DNA of 64,000 bases from Guadua angustifolia. Lineage: Eukaryota; Streptophyta; Magnoliopsida; Poales; Poaceae. How positions within the stretch are numbered: position 1 is the stretch's first letter; the number at the start of each line of letters is the position of its first letter. A program made the translations under genes and the position numbers. The notes below the pieces were generated by a model, which ran no database searches, was not told the DNA's origin, and saw nothing but the letters and a program-made list of their open reading frames with translations. The stretch lies in the NCBI GenBank assembly GCA_036346375.1, contig CM070515.1:15522423-15586422 (forward strand), given 5' to 3'. Of the stretch, positions 42,005-53,805 are shown piece by piece.

Positions 42005-43020
42005 CTGAAATATCCCCTTTTCCGGCAATTGAAGCACGTCACGCTATTTGGCCCTCTCTTGATGTTCTTGACTTGCTCCTTGCTGGTTTGCCTCACGGTT
42101 GATGATTGTGGCTTGAAATCCACTTGATTAGGATGCATCGAGACATAGTGGCCCTTCATGTTCTTCTCCCTCTTGGAGATGTAGCCTATCCCTCTCTTGT
42201 CAACCAACTTTCATTGATTGCTTAGAATGTCGTTGAGGGTAACCTTTCCTTTGTAGCACTTCTTCAAGTCATTTTTCAATTTAATGACTTGAGCTTTGAA
42301 CTCTTTATTTTCCTCTACAAGATTAGTCTCACATTGCATAGTGGAAGTAGCAGCAATTGAATTATAGCAACAAGGTATATTAATTGAATCATTGCAAGAG
42401 GTGGACATTTCTATTTTAGATGAAATGTTAGAATTAACATTTAAGCATGTCATTTCATCAATTAAATCGCATTGAATTCCTATGTCCACTCTTGGTTTAA
42501 TGAGTTCCTTGAAGAGAAGAGACTCATACTCACTTTTGAGCACATTATAATTATTTTGAAGTGAGTCATGCTCAAACTTCAAAATCTTGTATTTGGATTT
42601 TTCTCTCCCAAGGTACTCATTTAGCTCCTTTAGCCTATTCATTAGATCATCATAAGAGGGTTCATCATCGCCGCTATCGCTTACCTTAATTTTACCTTTA
42701 GCCATGAAGCAATGAGTAGTTGAAGATAGAATTCTATGCTCGTTGTCACTTGAGGCGGAGGTTGAGGTTTCTTAATCACTTGAGGTAGAAGTGGAGGTTT
42801 CTTCTACAGATGTCCAATCCTCAATTATTGATGTGGAAGATTCAAATAATTCTTGAAGCTTGATCCACATTTTATGAGCGCTCTTGAGATTGCAAATTGA
42901 ATAAAAGACATCCACGCTCACAAAACTAAATAAAGCATTAGTAGCTTGAGCGTCGAGATGTAGGCATTTCTCTTCTCCTTTAGTTGGAGCAACTTCGTTT
43001 AATCGAAGAGAAAAGCCCAC
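42005..43020 (-). pseudogene. Copia element 3 gag, broken
   Basis: Three disrupted frames: 42772-43020 (LDAQATNALFSFVSVDVFYS, capsid N-half), 42211-42705 (coiled coil) and 41990-42207 ending with a partial knuckle CFNCRKRGYFR. The third residue of the CCHC pair is missing because of the truncation. Confidence 0.75.
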
Positions 43021-43192
43021 ATCTACGATTCACCATATTTGGGGCTCATGAATTTAAAATGAGAAATCATAAATATTTTCCATGAAGTATAATTTGAGCC
43101 ATCAAGTATTTATGAATCGGTATAGTGCACCAATCCGCTAGTCACCATCCTATACTCTCTAGATGGTTAAGTCTAATAAAATGAGAGACCAA

Positions 43193-43204
43193 GCTCTGAT
43201 ACCA
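43193..43204 (-). other. Primer binding site of Copia element 3
   Basis: The minus strand reads TGGTATCAGAGC next to the LTR end CCTTACA. Confidence 0.9.
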
Positions 43205-44079
43205 CTTGTAAGGTTGAGGATGCCGACTAAAGGGGGTGAATATATAGCTTTTAAAAATTACTTATACGAATTTCTACAAAGTAATTCACCCCTAATTACC
43301 CTAATGATAAAACCTTAACAATTATTAACGCAGAAGCAATAAACTAAGGTTTTGACAATTAAAACCTAAATCAACTAGGCTCACTGTGTGCACTAACTAA
43401 TTATGTCTCTAATAAATATTGCAATCCTAAAGACAAGCAATCAATTAATTTAATTCTATGAATATAAATTGCTTGAATATAAATAACGAATACAATGCAA
43501 GCACAATAAACACAATATTTTTTACCATGGTGTTCGGAGACCTGCCGGGCTCCCCTAATCCACGTTGAGGTTAGCCTAAACGAATTAGACTAGCTTCACG
43601 AATTGAGCACCCATCTCGAATCCACTAGTGGTTGCTCCTCCGAGTAGGCGAGCACCGACCTTCACAACTTTGCTGGGTCTTCTCACAACCTCCGTTGATA
43701 GCTCCTGTGCACAACGCCTCCACACGCTGTCTAAGTGTCAGCAAACACCAAGAGTAACAAGCTAAGTCTTTCCACTTGAACTTCCCCTAGTGCAACACAT
43801 GCACTCCGGTGACCTCCTAAGCACAACACGTGCACTAAGATCCTCCTCAAGTGCAACACATGTACAAGAGGCTCTCAATCCACTTTCTAATTGCAACACA
43901 TGCAATTAAGGCTCACTCTTGTCTCAAAAACCAATTGAAAGAGTGCAACACAAGCAACCAACTCCCACAAACACTCTCCAAAGTCAGCAAAAACAAATGC
44001 CAGCCCTTGGCATCCTTTTATAGCCCCTCACACGAAAACTACCCATTGGAGGCAAGATTGAGCAAAAACAATGAATCCT

Positions 44080-44490
44080 GGTACTACCGCCCAACTGGGG
44101 CCGATAGTATCGACCTCGACCTCAACGGTCAAAATCCAGCTGGGTACTAGCCGTTGGCTATAGTACCCCTGGTACTACTGACACACAACAAGCGGTAGTA
44201 CCGCCAAGCGGTACTACCAACCCCAAGGTCTGATAGTGACGACTCCCAGATCCGAGCAACATATGCTCTCTGGAAAACAACTACCAGCTACAAAAGAGCG
44301 GTACTACCGCACCTCCGATAGTACCACCCTTGAGCCCGGTAGCTCCAAACTCCAGAAACATAGAAAATGCGCTCTTCTGGAAAATAACAACCGGCCTCAC
44401 ACACAGTACTACTGACCTCCGATAGTACCGGCTCCCAAATAGTGATACTACCGGCCCTGCGGTAGTATCAGCTTTACACCTGTGGTACTG
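44080..44490 (-). repeat. GGTAGTACC-type palindromic array in U3 of Copia element 3
   Basis: At least ten copies of GGTACTACCG, CGGTAGTACCG, GATAGTACC and relatives. The TATA box (minus strand CTATAAAAGG, 44015-44022 region) lies just downstream in element orientation. Confidence 0.82.
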
Positions 44491-44891
44491 CCGGATTTTC
44501 ACATAAAATTAGATTCCACACATAAATCTTTTCTTTTCAAATCAACCATCAATAAGGATCGATTCTTTGAGCCATGTGACGATCAACATATGATCAAGCA
44601 ATTTGCAAAACACATTTGCAAACCAAATTCATATGCTCCAATGAATCGCATTAAACTTCAACTTATTTGCAAAACATATTTGCAAATGCTAACACATGCT
44701 CTAGGATCGAAACACATAGCTGCTAAACTCATTTGCAAAACACATTTGCAAATAACAAATCTATGTAAAACCAAATCGATTAAGATTCAAATAAGAAGCA
44801 AGCATAAGCATCCTTATTTGCAACAGATGCAAATACTTAGCTCACGCAAAATCCAAACAACAGAGTGGGCTAGAGTGAAACGGATTGAGTT

Positions 44892-45455
44892 CATCAACAC
44901 ATGATGAAGTTCAAGCGAAAAGACTCAACCCCTCTTAATAGTACAGCATTTAACTAGCAACCCGGTCTCCCATCCAAACACCGAGATCGCTAAAAGACTA
45001 GGAACATATCCTCGGCTCTAGCTGGTTATACCTTTGCCTGTAGCGATCCACTTGGAATTTTTATGATATCTAATCATCTTCTCTCTAGGATCGAATCTTC
45101 TTCTTCTGGTTTATCAACACATGATGAACCTTCTCTAGCCCTTCTCTTTACTTCGACATCACTTCTTGAAGCTCATCAACACATGATGATTTCTCGTTCC
45201 TAATTCTTTATCTTCTTGGACTCAACCTACTTCACAACTATTGAAGATCGTTAGTCCAACAAATATGGTTGCCTCAATCATCACTTGCACTCCATTAACA
45301 CATAATGGATGCCTCTAAGATTGATTGAGCACAACCCAAATTAATTTGAAAGATTTAAAGGTGTCCTGAGTACTTTGATGTAACTAGTGCTTCATTATAC
45401 TCAAGAATTTTTCGTTTGTCCTTAATTAACAAAGAGACACCATTATCACATAATG
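44892..45455 (-). repeat. Five dispersed copies of the palindrome CATCAACACATGATG
   Basis: Copies at 44892, 45112, 45174, 45292 (CATTAACACATAATG) and 45441 (CATTATCACATAATG). In the fourth and fifth, the change in one arm is matched by the complementary change in the other, so the inverted arms are kept. Probably within the U3 of Copia element 3. Confidence 0.75.
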
Positions 45456-46379
45456 AAATGTTCTTTGATTGATTGAAAAATAACCGAATTCAATTTACAC
45501 TTCATTTAAATTGATATGAGTATATATAACTACACAAGTTTCATATACTCAATATGATGGTTAGTAATGATCCAAATATGTTTGAGTTAGGAAAAAGGAT
45601 CAACACATTTAGAATATCAACTATAGAACAATCTCCATTAAGTATGTGCATATAAATAATTGAATATGGAATTAATATGCACATAATCAATTTTAGATTG
45701 CATATGAGTTTATCCTATATTAGCATATGTATATTACAACCGCTCAAGTTATATATACTCAAAAGATTGTTTCAAACTATATTAGCATGAGTATACTACA
45801 ACTACTCAAGCTATATATACTCAAAAGATTATTTCAAAGTCTTGATCCTTTATATTATATGGCAAGAGGATATGGATCAATACAGTTTAAAATATCAAGT
45901 TAAATTATCAACTTCCCCTAGATGGTGCATTTATGTATATATAGATTTAGAAACATAACACACATATTTAGACTAAGGCAATAGAAGAGTACATATTTTA
46001 ACTTGAATTCTAAATATGCATTAAGACAATGGAGTGAATACAAGTGCATACCTTGGTTTTTCATTTTCCATCCAAATTTAAGACTAATAAGAATGTAGCT
46101 TAATTAAACATGTTTGTCTCATAGTGATTAGATTTATCATTAAACAGTGATTAAACATTAATAGTAAACCATTCACCAAAACTAATGAAGCTTGAACTTA
46201 CATCCGAGCATGGCAGACTTGTACCCAAGCTAGGCAGGACGGCCATGCACGCGATGGTAAGTCTTATTTCGTAAATTAAAGCATCTATTCTTTATGCTAT
46301 GTCGTTGTGCTTATCATTTGTTCGTACGTGCCAGGTGGACCACGTAAGTGACTTGCACTAACATGGCAACAACATTTTG

Positions 46380-47140
46380 ACTAGGCTACAGACGGAGTCA
46401 CTGTCACACTAGGACGAGATGATGGAAGCATGGAGACACGTGGTGACTGAGACTCGACGGATCATAGAGCTTGGTTCTTGTCGGCAGGTGGACGCAACTG
46501 ATCGTGGCACCTCATCCAGGCTACCACGCAGGCCTTCTTATCAGACATCAAGCCCAGCACCTCACCACATAGTGAAGGCGGAGTCCAGCTTCCACACCCC
46601 TGTGCCTCCAGCCCCAAACATGGCTGGAGGGTCCAGTTGGCAGGCACCACGTGGTCTTATTATGGTCTCCACACCAGTTAAGTTGAGCAATATTCAATTG
46701 TTCACGTTTGGTATAAGTATCACCTAACTATGTTTAACTGTTATTGTCTGAACTACAGGTTACCCTCAGGTTAGAGCACAGTTATCTCCGTTGCCGCACT
46801 CGTAGGGTACGCCGATTCTGAGTTTTGGCTAGATCAATTCTTCTCCGGCACGCAGTGGACTCAGCCACATCCAGAGATGCAATTCACGTAGCCCCCTCCA
46901 GCGACGCAGTTCACGCAACCCCCTTTAGCAACGCAGTTCACGCAGTAGGACTACGACACCTTGCCTCCCCGCGAGCGTCGCCCGGTGCAGCGGTACAACC
47001 CTTCAGATTACGGGCAGGCGCGACCGTTCTAGGAGCTTCATACACGACCTTTGGACGATACACCTACTTCAGCACGTAGGATAAAGAGAGGTCGTGCTAG
47101 GGGTAGGGGGTCAGGGTCCACCTCATGGGGTGCTCAGGGT
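46380..47140 (+). pseudogene. C-terminal remnant of the Mutator-like (or PMD-type) transposon protein
   Basis: Pieces readable in order: DEMMEAWRHVVTETRRIIEL, SSRLPRRPSYQTSSPAP, a three-fold ATQFTQPP repeat (46877-46950), LPPRERRPVQRYNPSDYG, ARRIKRGRARGRGSGSTSWG. Stops interrupt it. Such tails end many plant MULE and plant-mobile-domain proteins. It may be the far side of the gene broken at 42003. Confidence 0.5.
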
Positions 47141-47741
47141 TAGTACCTCATTATTAGGCTATGATCATATCCATATTTTATACTTCCTCACTTGATGTAT
47201 GTTTTACTATTTCACATCGTTAATTATGCTATCATCGCTTTTTACTTCATTCTTTGTTTCTAAAATGTAATTTACTTTCTTAGATGACATAACAATACAA
47301 GACTGGATACTGATGCGATCTGTAACCTTTTTAGACTACGTGACATAACATAGCATAACACTGCCACGTACTCACTGAAGACTTTTACTAGTCTGAAATG
47401 ACCCCTCACTACATACAATATAGTCCGATGTGACTACTCACTGCACGCTAGAAAGCCCCATCGGTACACTCAGTACGCACTAACTACACAGTCTGAAGTG
47501 ACCACTCACTGCCCACTTTTAACTCTAACGTGGCCACTTATTACACAGTATACTTGTTAGTACTGACACCTTACATGCATGGCTGCCTTTTTAACCCGAC
47601 TTGACTACACACTCTAGTGTTTTGCTGTCTGTCTCTATGTTTGAAACTTACCTTCCAACATTTAGTCCATACACTACTTCTTCAAGACTATAAAAGGACA
47701 AACAGTAGACACACATACACAACTCCCACATACACTTCAGC

Positions 47742-48660
47742 ATGGCTGGATCCTCTAACCGAGCATTTTCGTGGATACCTGATATGAGTAGTGTAGCCCT
47801 TCATTATACATTTAAGGTTACGTATAATGGAAAGGATTATCCATTCAAGGAGAAGAACCTAAGTAAAGTGGTGTCCAAATTGCAAGAATGGCATCCAATA
47901 TTATCGAAGCATAACGTAACAACCTCTGGCCTGAACCTTGTAACCTTCGACGACCTCAAGGCACATTTGCAAAGGTGTCGTCAAAGGTATTTCAGGGTGT
48001 GCGAATTAGTCGACCACCCTTCTTCTACATATTTCTCTACGAGACTTTATAGGGTACTGATGTTGCCCGATTAGTATGCAGACCATATTAAGGTTGGTTA
48101 TTTCCTATTTGTTCACCCTACTAATCTTTTTAGCATTATCCATAAGTTCACTAATTCGTATACTTGTCTTGTGTGTTAGTCATTCCCGGAGGATAAAGAG
48201 TTGCTGAACAAAGGTATCCTAGATTTCGTAGCAATGTATATGCTCTTCGACGGGGATGTGATGCCTGGTTCGCACAGAAGACGTAAAAGAGGATTTAACT
48301 AGAGGGGTAGAGGTCTACCCAGTACTGTTGCAGTAGAAAGTTTAAGAGAACGTTCAACCATCACCGAAGGAGAGCTTGCTCTTAACTTTACAAATGCCGA
48401 TAATGATAATAATAACGATTTAATGTCACCTAGACCTCGACGTTCAAGCACTACCGTTTAAGCACTATTACAACAGGCCGTTCAACCAACAATGCAAGAG
48501 GTCGTTCAACCAGCACTGAAGGAGGGTTAGCTCCTAACCATATAAATGATGACGACGATGATGATTTCATGCCACCTAGCCCACGAACCTTGCGTCTTCG
48601 GAGTCCTCCGAATCCTGATGATGATACTACATTAAGCCCTATCAGGTATCCAAATGTAGT
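47742..48660 (+). pseudogene. Uncharacterised transposon-associated gene, two exons, decayed
   Basis: The first exon frame starts MAGSSNRAFSWIPDMSS, runs KVTYNGKDYPFKEKNLSKVV and LKAHLQRCRQRYFRVCELVD, and meets TAG at 48072-48074. Sequence resumes after an intron-like gap (about 48095-48180) with FPEDKELLNKGILDFVAMYM. A duplicated unit follows, RSTITEGELALNFTNAD and RSTSTEGGLAPNHINDD, each ending in an acidic run and a (S/R)PR motif. At least two of the stops are TAG. No known domain. Position suggests it belongs to the Mutator-like element. Confidence 0.45.
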
Positions 48661-49412
48661 ACCCCGTCAGAAACCAATGCATAACTATTATCATTTTTAT
48701 TGTAGCGGCCTATACCGACAACCATGGTCATAAAATATATGGTTTTGTGACTTAGTCCTTCACCAGAGGCATGTACCTATGTTGTATCCCGGTTTTATGA
48801 ATTTCCTAAGGCATATATGTATCTTAGTTGTAGTTTGCATACCATGCTATTATAGTTGTTATACTTAATATACTTTATCGGGTTTTATTCAATGTTTTAC
48901 TATGATTTGTCGTTAAATTTGTCACACACCAAAAGAAAACGAGGAACAACGAAATTTGAATTTTTTGTCAAAAAAAGTAACAGACAAATAATTTTGTAAA
49001 ATACTACATGAGTTATCACTGACAAATATGAATTTTTCTGAATTTATTGAACCTTGATTTTAACTCTAAAATTCTAGCAACTGTTAAAATAACACTGACT
49101 TTTAATAATTAATGCTCACAAGTTACCGTGAATTTTCGAATGTAATCAGTGCAAAAATGTCTCATAAATTTAATTTTCTCCAAACAAATTTCATAATTTT
49201 TATAATTTATTTTGTTTCTATACTCTGTAGCCCAACCATTTCGCTTCTTTTTTCTCGGTTGGTTTTGAGGCCTAATCGTCGCTGTACGGTGTGGCGAAAA
49301 TAGGTACGCACTATTGCCTTGGCTCTGTCAATGCAACGCTAACAGCGGGATTAGGGAGTTATCGCCACATGGTATGGCGAAAATAGGATCTTCGTTCAAC
49401 TCTCTGGTAACT
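48661..49412. other. AT-rich intergenic sequence with a short duplicated word
   Basis: GTGTGGCGAAAATAGG (about 49289) and GTATGGCGAAAATAGG (about 49373) form a direct repeat pair 84 bp apart. No gene. Confidence 0.4.
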
Positions 49413-49512
49413 ACTCCTATTTCATTGTACCGTTTGACGATAGATAATTATTTTTGCAATTTTTCTAATTCACGTATTAATATAGTAATTTTTTTAGAAA
49501 ATATATTATTAA
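49413..49512 (+). repeat. Terminal segment of an unidentified repeat (copy B)
   Basis: ACTACTCCTATTTCATTGTA through AATTATTTTTGCAATTTTTC to TTTTAGAAAATATATTATT. Diverged copy of 35515-35602 in opposite orientation. Confidence 0.6.
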
Positions 49513-49750
49513 AAAATTCCTACCTAGAATGAGATCTTCTCGTGGAAAACCTCACTCCACCTCGGTTGGATGCCCATAGCACCGTAAGTAGGTCCTGCCC
49601 CGGCACTAAAAACTTACAAGTCTGCAGTCACAGCCTGCAAGCAAACAAACTATCGGAACCATAGATAACATGTGTTGAGATTTTTTTTTAGGAGTGAAAG
49701 GACATGTGCGTACACGTAGACATGTGCGTGCACATCATCATCATCATCAT

Positions 49751-50800
49751 CAGTGGCGTATTCAGAAAATTAAAAGGAGGGGGGCTAAGACTAAGACATC
49801 GAAAACTTAACAAACTAACCATATTCAAAGTACCCATATTAGGAGTAGGACTCACATTAGGAATTGTAATGATCTGACGTTCACGTTCATGATCTTCTTG
49901 TTGTCTAGACCCAGATGTTGGCTCCTCTTCGGATGGTTTGGATTTTAATAATGATGTAAAATATCTCTTCATTGTAGTCTATTCTGCTCAATAAAAATAA
50001 ATTCAATTAATTTAACATCTACAGCATAGCATGATACAAATTAGCAAAGAATCACAAACTTAACATCTACAGCATAGTATAAACAAAAATGAAAGAACAC
50101 AAAGTGCAATACTGCATTAAGCCACAAAAATAATCCAGTTTAGTAACACTAACATAAGCACACTCTAGTTTAGACTTCAAATCTTCTTGTTTGTCTGAAG
50201 AGAATGACATGCAATGTATTATGTATACGCGGCGGCGGCGGCGGCGGCGAGGCCTCATGGCTGATCACAAAAAAAAAGTTAATGCGTGACTAAGGTCTCC
50301 ACTCTCTCTCCAGGCCGACTAGAAAATTCTAGTGCATGTGCAGGTGTGCTTGCCTAGTTGCCGACTAGAAAATTCATGTGCAGCAGATGTGCTTCATGCT
50401 TGCCGACTAGATAATTCATGCATGTGCATGTGCTTCATGCCTTCATGCTTGCCGTTGCCGACTAGAAAATTCATGCATACAACTAATTAAGATACAAGAC
50501 AAAAGACACAAGTTCTAGCGACTAGCTTCCTTGCTCAGAGCTTTCGCCCGGCGTCGAGACGGCGATCGACGCGACCGTGCGAGGCGAGACCGCGAGACGC
50601 GAGATGGATGGAAAGACGTGCAGTCGGTGCACTAGTTGACTCGGCGAGAATTGGATCGGCAAGACCAAGACCGTATCGACATCCGTTACTTGCGTCTTGC
50701 ATTGCACATATTGGGCGGCCAGTGGGGTGGGGTGGGGTGGGGGCTTGTGGTTGGGCCAAGGTGGGGCTCCACCACCTTAGCCCCCTTTAATCCGCCACTG
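49751..50800. mobile_element. Non-autonomous hAT element (1050 bp)
   Basis: Left end CAGTGGCGTATTCAGAAAATTAAAAGG and right end (complement) CAGTGGCGGATTAAAGGGG, both followed by GGGGCTAAG. Flanks ATCATCAT (49743-49750) and GTCATCAT (50801-50808) give an 8-bp duplication with one mismatch. It shares the CAGTGGCG end with the element at 1896-2378. Inside are a (CGG)n run at about 50228-50250 and four copies of a GCCGACTAGAAAATTCATG unit. No transposase. Confidence 0.85.
50313..50480 (+). repeat. Four imperfect copies of GCCGACTAGAAAATTCATG
   Basis: Copies start near 50314, 50361, 50403 and 50456, each followed by CATGTGC- and TTCATGC-rich sequence. Spacing is about 42-53 bp. Inside the hAT element. 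Confidence 0.75.
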
Positions 50801-50814
50801 GTCATCATCATACC

Positions 50815-52556
50815 CTATACTAAGATGGGAAAAGTTCGCGCAAGGAGAGACCCTCCACGTCACGCCCCACCAAAAAACTCCGTTCCTGCGCCGTTTCAGC
50901 GTCCTGGGGCCGGCTCGATGCCGTCGCGTAGCTCGCGTTCGGCTCCTCGCCTGCATCGCCTACTCCTTCCGAATGCGCTGTGCTGCGCCGGATGTCGTTC
51001 GGCTCCTCGCGAAGCGCCAGCCATGCGTCGGCTCCTCGGTTGCATCGCCGTTTCTAAGAACTGCGCCCTTTGTCAGCCGCCGGCTCGAGCCGGCCGGCCG
51101 GCTCGGCTCAAAATATTTTTTCGCACTTTGATCCTTTTAGAAATTACGAATAGGTCCTTTGTGATTTTTTGTGAGGGCAAAATATTTTCCTGTAAAATCG
51201 CATTTGGGTCTCCCGTGCACCGTTTTACGGAAAGAACCCTCGTTAAATTCAAATCGCGAACAAACCCTTTTCTAATTTTTCAGGATAGCGAATAGGTCCA
51301 AAAACGTAACATTCAGACCCTTGCTCCTTACGTCTAGGTCCTTTCTCCGTTTTTCCCACGAAAAAATGTTTTCGTCACCAGAAATATGTGTGCAGCTCTA
51401 TCTCTAGACTTTTTCCCATCTCGATCTTTGATATTGTTTAAAACATGTATTATTATTCGGTGAGTGCGTAGAGTGTTAGACTCGACAAAAAAGAAGGTTG
51501 TCATCTCTAATAGTTTTTCACCCTTTTCCCTCTAGATAGAATCCGGGAAAAAAATGTATTAACATTTTGGTCATTCCGACTGTTTTACACGAAAAGGACT
51601 TTTCAATTTAGCGCAAACGCAGATGCACTTTTGTTTTCCTAGCCGTTTCGCTCATTATTTCGACGATTCAAAAAACAGAGTCGTTTCGTTCATTGTTTTA
51701 ACGATTCAAAAATAAAAATAAATCCAGGGAAAAAAAAAATTTTTTCTGAAAAACGCCACGCGGCGATAACGCTTGAAAAAGTTTTCTAGTACCCCTACTA
51801 TTATCGATAGAATTGCCGCACGGAGGGACGTTTGAGCCGAGCCGGCCGGCCGGCTCGGCTCAAAAACAATTTTCGCGATTTAGTCCTTTTGTAAATTACG
51901 AATAAGTTCTTCGCGATTTTTTGTGAGATGAAGATTTTTCGTCTAAATTCGCGTTTGGGTTCCTCATGCGCCATTTTACAAAAAAAACCTCCCGTTAAAT
52001 TTAAATCGCGAACAAGCCCTTTTCTAATTTTTAAGGATAACGGATAGGTCCAAAAATGTAACATTCAGATCCTTACTCTTTACGTCTAGGTCCTTTCTCC
52101 GTTTTTCTCGGGAAAAAATATTTTTGTCGCTAGAAATATGTGTGCAACTCTATCTCTAGACTTTTTTCCCACCTCGATTTCCCATCTCGATCTCTAATAT
52201 TTTTTAAAGCATGTATTATTACTCCACGAACGCGTCGGTCTCTGATATTTTTTAAAACATGTATTATTACTCCATGAACGCGTAGAGTGTTAAGCTCGAC
52301 AAAAGAAGGTTGTCATCTACTAATTTTTTGCCCTTTTCCCTCTAGACTTTTTCTCCGCCGCGTTTTTCCAGCTTGGTCTCCAATATTTTTCAAATAATTC
52401 ATCGAAAGAGATATTTGTACAACTCCATCTCTCTATTTTTCCCCGTTTCGCTCATTATTTCGACGATTTAAAAAATTAGGCGCCGCCGAAAAAAACATTT
52501 TTTTTCTTCGAAAAAACGACACGTCGCGACGTGTTACGCCGTGGAAAATTTCCTAG
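50815..52556 (-). mobile_element. Two abutting copies of the Helitron-like repeat, inverted
   Basis: On the minus strand, starts of the type ACTAGGAAATTTTCC (near 52556) and ACTAGAAAACTTTT (near 51796) resemble the start at 31647. The bodies match 31990-33760 in inverse orientation, for example the stretch around 51960-52110 against 33510-33680. GC palindromes GCCGGCCGGCCGGCTCGGCTC occur at 51085-51115 and 51834-51861. Boundaries are approximate. Confidence 0.5.
51834..51861. repeat. 28-bp perfect GC palindrome
   Basis: GAGCCGAGCCGGCC and its exact complement meet without a spacer. Incomplete versions are at 51085-51115 and 32345-32372. Confidence 0.9.
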
Positions 52557-53800
52557 TCTCTATATATGATAAAAAAAAATTAGAGGCTCTAGGGCTTTTG
52601 GAGTATAGGTACATACTGTTCCATTGAACGAAACGTGTATATATCGTTTTAAAATTTTATTAGGGTGAGACTCAACCGGCTGAGAGTTCCACGGCTCTCT
52701 CGCCAAACAAGCGGACGCTCGGTCCTCACATGTCTTGAGATTTAAGTAAACTCTGACCTTTAACCAAAATAACTGGCCGCCGGCTTATGAGTTAGGAGTA
52801 GACTGCAAATAGGCTGACTCGATATTTTTTAACCTATGGTGAGGGTGGTTAGAAATTTTGTTTGCAAGAAGAAGCATTCCACACTGGAGTACTGTTTTCC
52901 AAACGGCATTCTATAAGTCGCTACAAACTTCGAGAAGGTTCATCACGATTCATCTAGTACTATACCTTGTTCTTTTTTCGGAATTGCTACAGTTCGGACA
53001 TCTAGACTCATTGCAATATTTTTTTTCTACGTGTGTAACATTTTTTGCTAACACGTGCAACATTTTTCTTCGACAAACAGTAAAATGCGGCACAATAAAC
53101 GGATGTTGCAACCATTAAAAAAAATGTTACACGCGTCGAAAAAAAATGTTTCAAATGTTAAAAAAAAATGTTGCAAGAGACGTCCGATGAAATAAACAGT
53201 GTCGGACGTCCGAGCGTTAGTTCTTCCCTTCTTTTTTATACGTAGCTTTAAAACTTCAAATGCAGTCAGCCCCTTAAAACTTTGACTACTAATATACACA
53301 AAAGAAATTAGATTTGTCATATAACAATGCTATGCTAGATTTGTTATCAAAAATACTTTCATATCATTACATTTTTTATATTTTTACAAACTTCTAATTA
53401 GAAAAAAATGATGGTCAAAGATGTACATTGAAGATCGTGTTGATATCTAAAACAACATGTAAAATAGTAATGGTAACTAGGCCAACCAAGTGATCGAGCC
53501 TGTAAAACATTCTAGGGGCCTAGCCATAGCTGACGGCATGTAGCATTGTTGGGTTTGGACCTCAAGCCAAGTTTGGAAGAGTATCCTGCCCTTGCCTACC
53601 TTGGCAGCCTTGCAACGTACGTGTGCATGCTACAATACATCTGGGACGTGGCTTTCATCGCATACAATCCTTTCCTTTGTGAGCCGGGCACGAACAAGCA
53701 GGCACCAAAATTCCACACCCTGCTAGATCATATATACGACGTCCTCCCAATCGATTCACGCACTTCACATCCAGAGTTAAACCAACTTTGATTTAACCTG
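52557..53800. other. Intergenic with GCAACATTTTT word cluster
   Basis: Between 53010 and 53180, words such as TGTAACATTTTTTGC, GTGCAACATTTTTC, GATGTTGCAACC and AATGTTGCAAG recur next to TCGGACGTCCGAG. The pattern resembles ends of grass Mutator-like repeats, but no paired end was found. No gene recognised. Confidence 0.35.
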
Positions 53801-53805
53801 CCTCC

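Larger units (their letters stand above)
42004..45500 (-). mobile_element. SIRE-lineage Copia element 3, LTR plus part of gag
   Basis: The minus strand carries an LTR (inner end 43207), primer site and decayed gag, truncated at about 42004 within the first zinc knuckle. The outer LTR boundary is not defined; about 45500 is a guess from the repeats below. It is inserted in the Mutator-like remnant. The gag coiled coil (DEPSYDDLMNRLKELNEYLG) is close to that of Copia element 1. Confidence 0.75.

Noticed and set aside
53546..53791. 82-codon frame upstream of the 53806 gene as an extra exon
   Set aside because: Stop before 53806, no splice donor in a useful frame, and the ATG at 53806 gives a complete protein.
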